DNA of 64,000 bases from Owenia fusiformis (taxonomy: Eukaryota; Annelida; Polychaeta; Sabellida; Oweniidae): the NCBI GenBank assembly GCA_903813345.2, contig CAIIXF020000003.1, forward strand, positions 2,694,109 through 2,758,108, given 5' to 3'. Of this stretch, positions 56,650 through 64,000 are shown piece after piece. The notes below the pieces were generated by a model. That model saw only the letters and a program-made list of their open reading frames with translations, was not told the origin of the DNA and made no database searches. Each line of letters begins with the position of its first letter. The stretch's first letter is position 1. The position numbers were made by a program, and so were the translations under genes.

Positions 56650-59035
56650 AGTTTGTTGTTTTAACAGATTAAAAGCAAAGTCCAGCATTGAATGTATTTT
56701 GTTTTCAATGCTAATTAATTCGCTTGTTCAGATTAATCTGGTCATTTCTATAACTGAGGGTTCTAATGTCCATCAAAAAGTCATTTATAAATTAAGCTTT
56801 TTACTTTTACTAAATTGGACAATGACAGTCAAATTATAATTAACACCGTGTTAAATTTTGGATTCATTTCATTAAGTCTGCGGAAAGTTACATTTTTCAA
56901 TTCACTTGGTTTTGAAGTAAAAATGAAATAGAATAAAATGTTTAATATAGTCGCAATAAGAGGGAATCGTAGAGAATATTTTTTCCTGCATGGTAGGCAG
57001 TTATTTCCTGTATTATTTAATAATATTATTCGTGTATTATTTGAAGGGAACAACATATAATGCCATATAATATAGAATAATATTCTTGTCAGGAGCAAAT
57101 AATATGTTGGCATTTGCAATCAACCAGATTATATGTGTTTATTTCTGAGCCGTTAATCCCTAAGTATTCCATTCCTATGAAATGAGTGTCATTCACACTT
57201 ATTAATCCGTTTGTTGGGATTAATTTCTACAGCTGATGGTTCTTATTTCTCAAAAAACTATTTGCAAATTAAGTTTTTACATATTTATTTGATTGTATAA
57301 TGTCCCTCGAGTTATGATTAAGATTGTGTTAAATTTGGGATTCAATCGATCAATCCATTGGAAAATTAATTTTTTATTCTTAATTAATGAGTTTTCCGCA
57401 CATTTTTACTCTATTGTTTCTCTGTCACATCAGGTTTACAACAAACAACATTTAAATCCCCCTCTTACACAGGTACGAACAACCACCTGTACTTTTCACT
57501 TTGCCAACCAAAAACAGTCATGACACGGAACTGCTCAATATTCAATTATTATATTACGCATTTTATACAAGCCCGTACCTAAGGACCCCCTTCCCCTGGC
57601 CAACAATTCTTTAAAAATGCAGTTTTTCACCATTCACATACACGTATTGACATGTAAGAGCAATGTAATTAGTAAAACTTTAATCCCTAAGTATTCAATT
57701 TCTATGAATTGAGTTTTGTTAACCTTGATAAATAATCTGTTTGTTAGAGTTGATGGATTAATTTCTACAGCCTATGGATCTAATTTCCACAATAAGCCAT
57801 ATTAAAACAAAGTTAAAACTTGTATTCTTTCACATTTCACAATTCATGCGTTTTCTGTTATCCATATGATATCTGAGATAAACACCCGTGATAAACAACA
57901 GAGATTAGCGCGTGCAATACAATTGTTCCTATTAGAATTGGACCATGTCTGTTTATAACAGCTGGCTTTATTAATCATTCTTTGTTTTCGGTTTAAATAT
58001 ATACATATACAAAAGGTGCAAGATTCGGTATGTTTAGATGATAATGTAATAATGCAAATAAAGAAACAGGGCGCATTTTGCATTTATTGCAAATGTTTCA
58101 TTGGTGCATGGAAGAACAAACTGGTGCAAATAACATACAGTATGGACATACAGCTATGTCAGAGCAATATGATAAGTAAGACTTTAATCCCTAATTATTC
58201 AATTTCTATAAAATAAGTTTCGTTATCACTGATAACTAGTCTGTTTGTTAGCGTCCATGGATTAATTTCCTACAGCCAACGATTCTAAGTTCCACAAAAA
58301 ATAATTTGCAAATTAAGTTTTTTATATTTATCTGATTGTATATTATCCCCCATGTTATGATTAACATTGTGTTAAATTTGGATTCAATCGATCAATTCAT
58401 TGGAAAAATATTTTTTTAATTCTTAATTAATAAGTTTTCCTCACATGTTTACTCTTGTTTACTATTGTTTCTCACATCTCACATCAAGGTTACAATAAAC
58501 GACATTTAAATCTCCCTCTTATATTACACAGGCACAACCACCTGTATTCACTTTGTCAGCCACAAAAACAATCTTGACACAGAAATGCTCAATATTCAGC
58601 TAAATATATTACGCATTTTATACAGGCCCGTACCTAGCGACCCCCTCCCCTTAACCAACAATTCTTTCAAGATCATGCAATTTTTCACCATCTCGTACAT
58701 GTATTGACATGTCAGAGCAATATAAAAAACTTTAATCCCCAAGTATTTAATTTCCAGGAGATGAGTTTTGTTCACTGATAACTAATCCGTTTGTTATGAG
58801 TTAAAGGATTAATATCTACAGCCGATGGTTCTGATTTCCACAGAAAAATTATTTGCAAATTAAGTTTTTCTAATTTATTTGAATCTTTAGTGTCCCTCTT
58901 GCTATGATTAATATTGTGTTAAAATTTGGAATTAATCAATTAACTCATTGAAAAGTTAATTTCTTGATTTTTAATGAATGACTTTTTTTCACCTTTAATC
59001 CACAGTTATTACCCAAATGTTGAAAGAAACAGTGA
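56650..59035. repeat. Diverged tandem blocks (~0.5-1.03 kb)
   Basis: The sequence 'tttgcaaattaagttttt' with 'gtgttaaatttggattcaat' and 'caggcccgtacctag' recurs near 57250-57580, 58300-58640 and 58850-58960, with partial copies near 56780 and 57740. Spacing between the best pair is about 1035 bp. The copies carry many indels. No coding. Confidence 0.7.
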
Positions 59036-60532
59036 AAGGTTAAACTAGGCTCATGAGTATGTTTCAATTTGAGACATAGTATGTGATGTGCTCCAGGTAC
59101 ATCAGTATATTAAAAAGTTCAATTTAGCGCATTAGTATACATGTAGTTCAATTTGGCGCATTATTTATGATGTTCAAAGTACATCCTTACAGTGAAAGAT
59201 TAAACTTGGCTCATGAGTGTGTTTCAATTTGGGGCATAGTATATCATGTGCTCCAAGTACATCAGTATTTTAAAAAGTTCAATTTGGCACGTTAGTATAG
59301 ATCAATTTGGCGCGCAATTTATTATGTTCACAGTTCATCCTTGTATTGAAAGGTTAAACTTGGCTTATGAGTATGTTTCAATTTGGGAATAGTCTGTGAC
59401 ATGCTCTAAGTTCATCAGTATATTAAAAAGTTCAATTTGGCGCATTGGTATAGTTCAATTTGGCGCGCTATTTATGATGTTCAAAATACATCATTATATT
59501 GAAAGGTTAAACTTGGCTCATGAGTATGTTTCAATTTGGGACAAAGTATGCTCTAAGTTCTTCAGTAAGTTCAATTTGGCGCATTATCATAGTTCAATTT
59601 GACGTGTTATTCATGATGTTCAAAGTACATTCTTACATTGGAAGGTTAAACTTGGCTCATGAGTATGTTTCAATGGGATATAGATGTGATGTGCTCCAAG
59701 TTCATCAGTATATTAAAAAGTTCAATTTGGCGCATTATCATAGTTCAATTTGGCGCGTTATTTATGATGTTCAAAGTACATCCTTACATTGAAAGGTTAA
59801 ACTTGGCTCATGAGTATGTTTCAATGGGACATTGTATCTGATGTGCTCCAAGTTCATCAGTATATTAAAAAGTTCAATTTGGCGCATCATCATAGTTCAA
59901 TTTGGCGCAATATTAATGATGTTCAAAGTACATCCTTACATTGAAAGGTTAAACTCGGCTCATGAGTATGTTCCAATTTGAGACATAGTATGTGATGTGC
60001 TCCAAGTTCATCAGTATATTAAAAAGTTCAATTTGGCGCATTATCATAGTTCAATTTGGCGCATTATTTATGATGTTCAAAGTACATCCTTACATTGAAA
60101 GGTTAAACTTGGCTCATGAGTATGTTTCAATGGGACATAGTATGTGATGTGCTCAAACTTCTTCAATATATTAAAGAGATCAATTTGATGCATAAGTGTA
60201 GTTCAATTTGGCGCATTATTTATGATGTTCAAAGTACATCATTACATTGAAAGGTTAAACTTGGCTCATGAGTATGTTTCAATTTGGGACATAGTATGTG
60301 ATATGCTGTAAGTTCATCAATATATTAAAAAGTTCAATTTGGCGCATTAGTATAGTTCAATTTGGGGCATTATTTATGATGTTCAAAGTACATCCTTACA
60401 TTGAAAGGTTAAACTTGGCTCATGAGTATGTTTCAATTTGGGACATAGTATGTGATGTGCTCTAAGTACATCAGTATATTAAAAAGTTCAATTTGGCGCA
60501 TTAGTATAGTTCAATTTTGCGCATTAACCCAG
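59010..60532. repeat. ~152-bp satellite, ~10 units, rich in TTTGGCGC
   Basis: Unit starts, marked by 'aaaggttaaacttggctcat', lie at about 59041, 59201, 59355, 59508, 59647, 59798, 59950, 60104, 60256 and 60410. Most units hold two 'gttcaatttggcgc' words about 25 bp apart. Overlapping open frames here are the repeat in translation. Confidence 0.9.
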
Positions 60533-60534
60533 CT

Positions 60535-63500
60535 AACAATTTTACGTTGTGATAACGTCGTCAGAATATATGTCTCAAGTTGTAGCAACGTTAAATATGG
60601 AACGTTGTAGGTACAGGAAGGTGTGGACTCGCACAGATGTTTAAAGAACGTTACATTTGACTTAAATATCACGTGTCAGGAACGTAGTAGCGACCTTAAC
60701 AATGACGTCGCCAAAATAACGAAACTGTAACGTACTTACATTACGTCATATATACGTGGCCAATCTAAATTTCTGGTAACGTTGATATGGAACGTTGTAG
60801 GTACAGGAAGGTGTGGACTCGCATAGATGTTTAAAGAACGTTACATTTGACTTAAATATCACGTGTCAGGAACGTAGTAGCGACCTTAACAATTACGTCA
60901 CCAAAATAACGAAAATGTAACGTACTTACATTACGTCATAAATACGTGGCCAATCTAAATTTCTGGTAACGTTGATATGGAACGTTGTAGGTACAGGAAG
61001 GTGTGGACTCGCACAGATGTTTAAAGAACGTTACATTTGACTTACATATCACGTGTCAGGAACGTAGTAGCGACCTTAACAATAACGTTGCCAAAATAAC
61101 GAAACTGTAACGTACTTACATTACGTCATATATACGTGGCCAATCTAAATTTCTGGTAACGTTGATATGGAACGTTGTAGGTACAGGAAGGTGTGGACTC
61201 GCATAGATGTTTAAAGAACGTTGCATTTGACTTAAATATCACGTGTCAGGAACGTAGTAGCGACCTTAACAATTACGTCACCAAAATAACGAAAATGTAA
61301 CGTACTTACATTACGTCATAAATACGTGGCCAATCTAAATTTCTGGTAACGTTGATATGGAACGTTGTAGGTACAGGAAGGTGTGGATTCGCACAGATGT
61401 TTAAAGAACGTTACATTTGACTTAAATATCACGTGCCAGGAACGTAGAACCAACCTAAACGATGACTTCGCCAAAATAACGAAAATGTAACGTACTTACA
61501 TTACGTCATAAATACGTGGCCAATCTAAATTTCTGGTAACGTTGATATGGAACGTTGTAGGTACAGGAAGGTGTGGACTCGCATAGATGTTTAAAGAACG
61601 TTACATTTGACTTAAATATCACGTGTCAGGAACGTAGTAGCGACCTTAACAATTACGTCACCAAAATAACGAAAATGTAACGTACTTACATTACGTCATA
61701 AATACGTGGCCAATCTAAATTTCTGGTAACGTTGATATGGAACGTTGTAGGTACAGGAAGGTGTGGACTCGCACAGATGTTTAAAGAACGTTACATTTGA
61801 CTTACATATCACGTGTCAGGAACGTAGTAGCGACCTTAACAATAACGTTGCCAAAATAACGAAACTGTAACGTACTTACATTACGTCATATATACGTGGC
61901 CAATCTAAATTTCTGGTAACGTTGATATGGAACGTTGTAGGTACAGGAAGGTGTGGACTCGCATAGATGTTTAAAGAACGTTGCATTTGACTTAAATATC
62001 ACGTGTCAGGAACGTAGTAGCGACCTTAACAATTACGTCACCAAAATAACGAAAATGTAACGTACTTACATTACGTCATAAATACGTGGCCAATCTAAAT
62101 TTCTGGTAACGTTGATATGGAACGTTGTAGGTACAGGAAGGTGTGGATTCGCACAGATGTTTAAAGAACGTTACATTTGACTTAAATATCACGTGCCAGG
62201 AACGTAGAACCAACCTAAACGATGACTTCGCCAAAATAACGAAAATGTAACGTACTTACATTACGTCATAAATACGTGGCCAATCTAAATTTCTGGTAAC
62301 GTTGATATGGAACGTTGTAGGTACAGGAAGGTGTGGACTCGCACAGATGTTTAAAGAACGTTACATTTGACTTAAATATCACGTGTCAGGAACGTAGTAG
62401 CGACCTTAACAATTACGTCGCCAAAATAACGAAACTGTAACGTACTTACATTACGTCATATATACGTGGCCAATCTAAATTTCTGGTAACGTTGATATGG
62501 AACGTTGTAGGTACAGGAAGGTGTGGACTCGCATAGATGTTTAAAGAACGTTACATTTGACTTAAATATCACGTGTCAGGAACGTAGTAGCGACCTTAAC
62601 AATTACGTCACCAAAATAACGAAAATGTAACGTACTCACATTACGTCATATATACGTGGCCAATCTAAATTTCTGGTAACGTTGATATGGAACGTTGTAG
62701 GTACAGGAAGGTGTGGACTCGCACAGATGTTTAAAGAACGTTACATTTGACTTAAATATCACGTGCCAGGAACGTGGAACCAACCTAGACGATGACTTCG
62801 CCAAAATAACGAAAATGTAACGTACTTACATTACGTCATAAATACGTGGCCAATCTAAATTTCTGATACGTTAATTATGGAACGTTGTAGGTACAGGAAG
62901 TTGTGGACTCGCACAGATGTTCAAAGAACGTTACATTTGACTTAAATATCACGTGCCAGGAACGTAGAACCAACCTAAACGATAACTTCGCAAAAATAAC
63001 GAGACTGTAATGTGCTTATGCAACGTCACATATACGTGGCCAGTTTTAAGTTCTGGTACGTTAATTATGGAACGTTGTAGGTACAGGAAGGTGTGGACTC
63101 GCACAGATGTTTAAAGAACGTTACATTTGACTTAAATATTACGTGCCAGGAATGTAGAACCAACCTTAACAATGACTTCGCAAAAATAGTGAAACTGTAA
63201 TGTGCTTATGCAACGTAACATATACCTGGCCAGTTTAAAGTTCTGGTAACGTTTGTCTTGGACCGATGTAGGCACAGGAAGGTCTGGACTCGCACAGATG
63301 TTTATACAACGTTACATTTTACTTAAATATCATGTGCTAGGAATGTAGTAGCAACCTTACAATGACTGCAAAAATAAAATAACAGACTGTAACGTGCTAA
63401 TGCAACGTCACATATACGTGGCCAAGTTAAAGTTCTGGTAACATTAACTATAGAACGTTGTAGGCAAAGGAAAGTGTGGACACTCATAAATGAGTATACA

Positions 63501-63800
63501 AGTTACGTTCGACTTAGATATCACGAGCCAGGAATGTAGTACCAACCTTAACAACGACTTTGCCAAAATAAAGAGACTGTAACGTGCTTGTCACATACAT
63601 GGCAAATTCATAACTTCTGGTTACATCAAGTTAGGACAACACATGCAAGGAATGTTCTAGTAACCTTAATTATGCCATCAACAAGATATAGTGATAGTAA
63701 TGACTAACGTCCAGTTAAATGAATCATTACATGAACATAATTTAAAGTTCCTGTACAGGAAGATGTAGACACCGATGTTCAGTAAAATTATATATAACAC
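60535..63800. repeat. 190-bp ACGT-rich satellite, ~14 regular units plus decayed flank
   Basis: 'aacgttgtaggtacaggaag' recurs at exactly 190-bp steps from 60601 to 63071. After 63071 the units decay and shift in phase up to about 63800. Units at 60981, 61171 and 61361 are matched by those at 61741, 61931 and 62121 with shared private variants, showing a 760-bp higher-order duplication. Each regular unit has nine ACGT tetramers. Confidence 0.95.
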
Positions 63801-64000
63801 ACTAAGCCTAACATTTTCACATGTGAAGGTAAAACACAACTAACTTATGCTTTGACTTATTAACAAATGTATATTGTTTTTCCAATAATTAATGAGTTAA
63901 TACACAAGAACTTTTTTGAGCATCCAAATAGAGAATATTGACACACAGAATTGAACTTAAATATAATTACAGTCTCGTATGTCATCTATCAAAAATCTAG

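Noticed and set aside
59396-59841. Overlapping plus-strand frames with repeated 'YIERLNLAHEYVSM' text
   Set aside because: These are translations of the 152-bp satellite. Unit length varies and is not a multiple of three, so no protein is maintained.
1-64000. CRISPR array, bacterial operons or prophage
   Set aside because: No direct repeats with unique spacers, no dense coding and no ribosome binding sites. The window is clearly eukaryotic, and its regular arrays are contiguous satellites without spacers.

Overview
This window looks like AT-rich nuclear DNA of an invertebrate animal, most likely a marine lophotrochozoan such as a bivalve mollusc. That placement is inference from the mixture of mariner elements, tandem satellites, hairpin MITEs and a DIRS-type gag remnant; no ribosomal or mitochondrial marker is present to prove it. 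There are no operons, ribosome binding sites or bacterial gene arrays. Most open frames are shadows of repeats, and perhaps 85-90% of the annotatable sequence is mobile-element or satellite derived.

One host gene can be reconstructed, on the minus strand between 38663 and 23557. It has a TATA box, a signal-peptide exon, a short EGF-like exon, a 39-nt linker exon, a six-cysteine EGF exon, an exon pair encoding a domain that resembles DUF3011, a 13-copy Thr/Pro mucin repeat and a terminal NHL-like beta-propeller exon. In this model all six introns are phase 1, and the seven exons sum to 1797 nt, a multiple of three (598 codons plus stop). A secreted, O-glycosylated extracellular protein is the natural reading. 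Five of its six introns contain mobile-element or repeat sequence.

Layout: 1-13.6 kb is dominated by a 1.43-kb inverted repeat (family A, copies at 1431-2860 and 10440-13630). The right arm is split by a 1.74-kb element with a 26-bp terminal inverted repeat and a 5-bp target duplication. A mariner relic (3797-4883) and a 185-bp palindromic tandem array (8042-8472) lie between the arms. 13.6-23 kb holds a second mariner-like element, several nearly perfect hairpins that share a mirror-symmetric apex motif, truncated 5' gene ends, a G-rich element (family B) and an 800-bp palindrome. 23.5-38.7 kb is the host gene with its intronic repeats. 38.7-53.7 kb has a strand-switching minisatellite, further copies of families A and B, a candidate 4.8-kb element and a cluster of nuclear-receptor half-sites. 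53.9-54.4 kb is a DIRS-like gag remnant. 55-64 kb is tandem DNA: diverged blocks of about 1 kb, a ~152-bp satellite rich in E2F-type sites, and a 190-bp satellite with nine ACGT tetramers per unit.

The genes do not form a pathway. The most notable signals are the unusual secreted multidomain gene, the hairpin family with a conserved apex, and the two adjoining satellites, whose units are dense in transcription-factor-like words.
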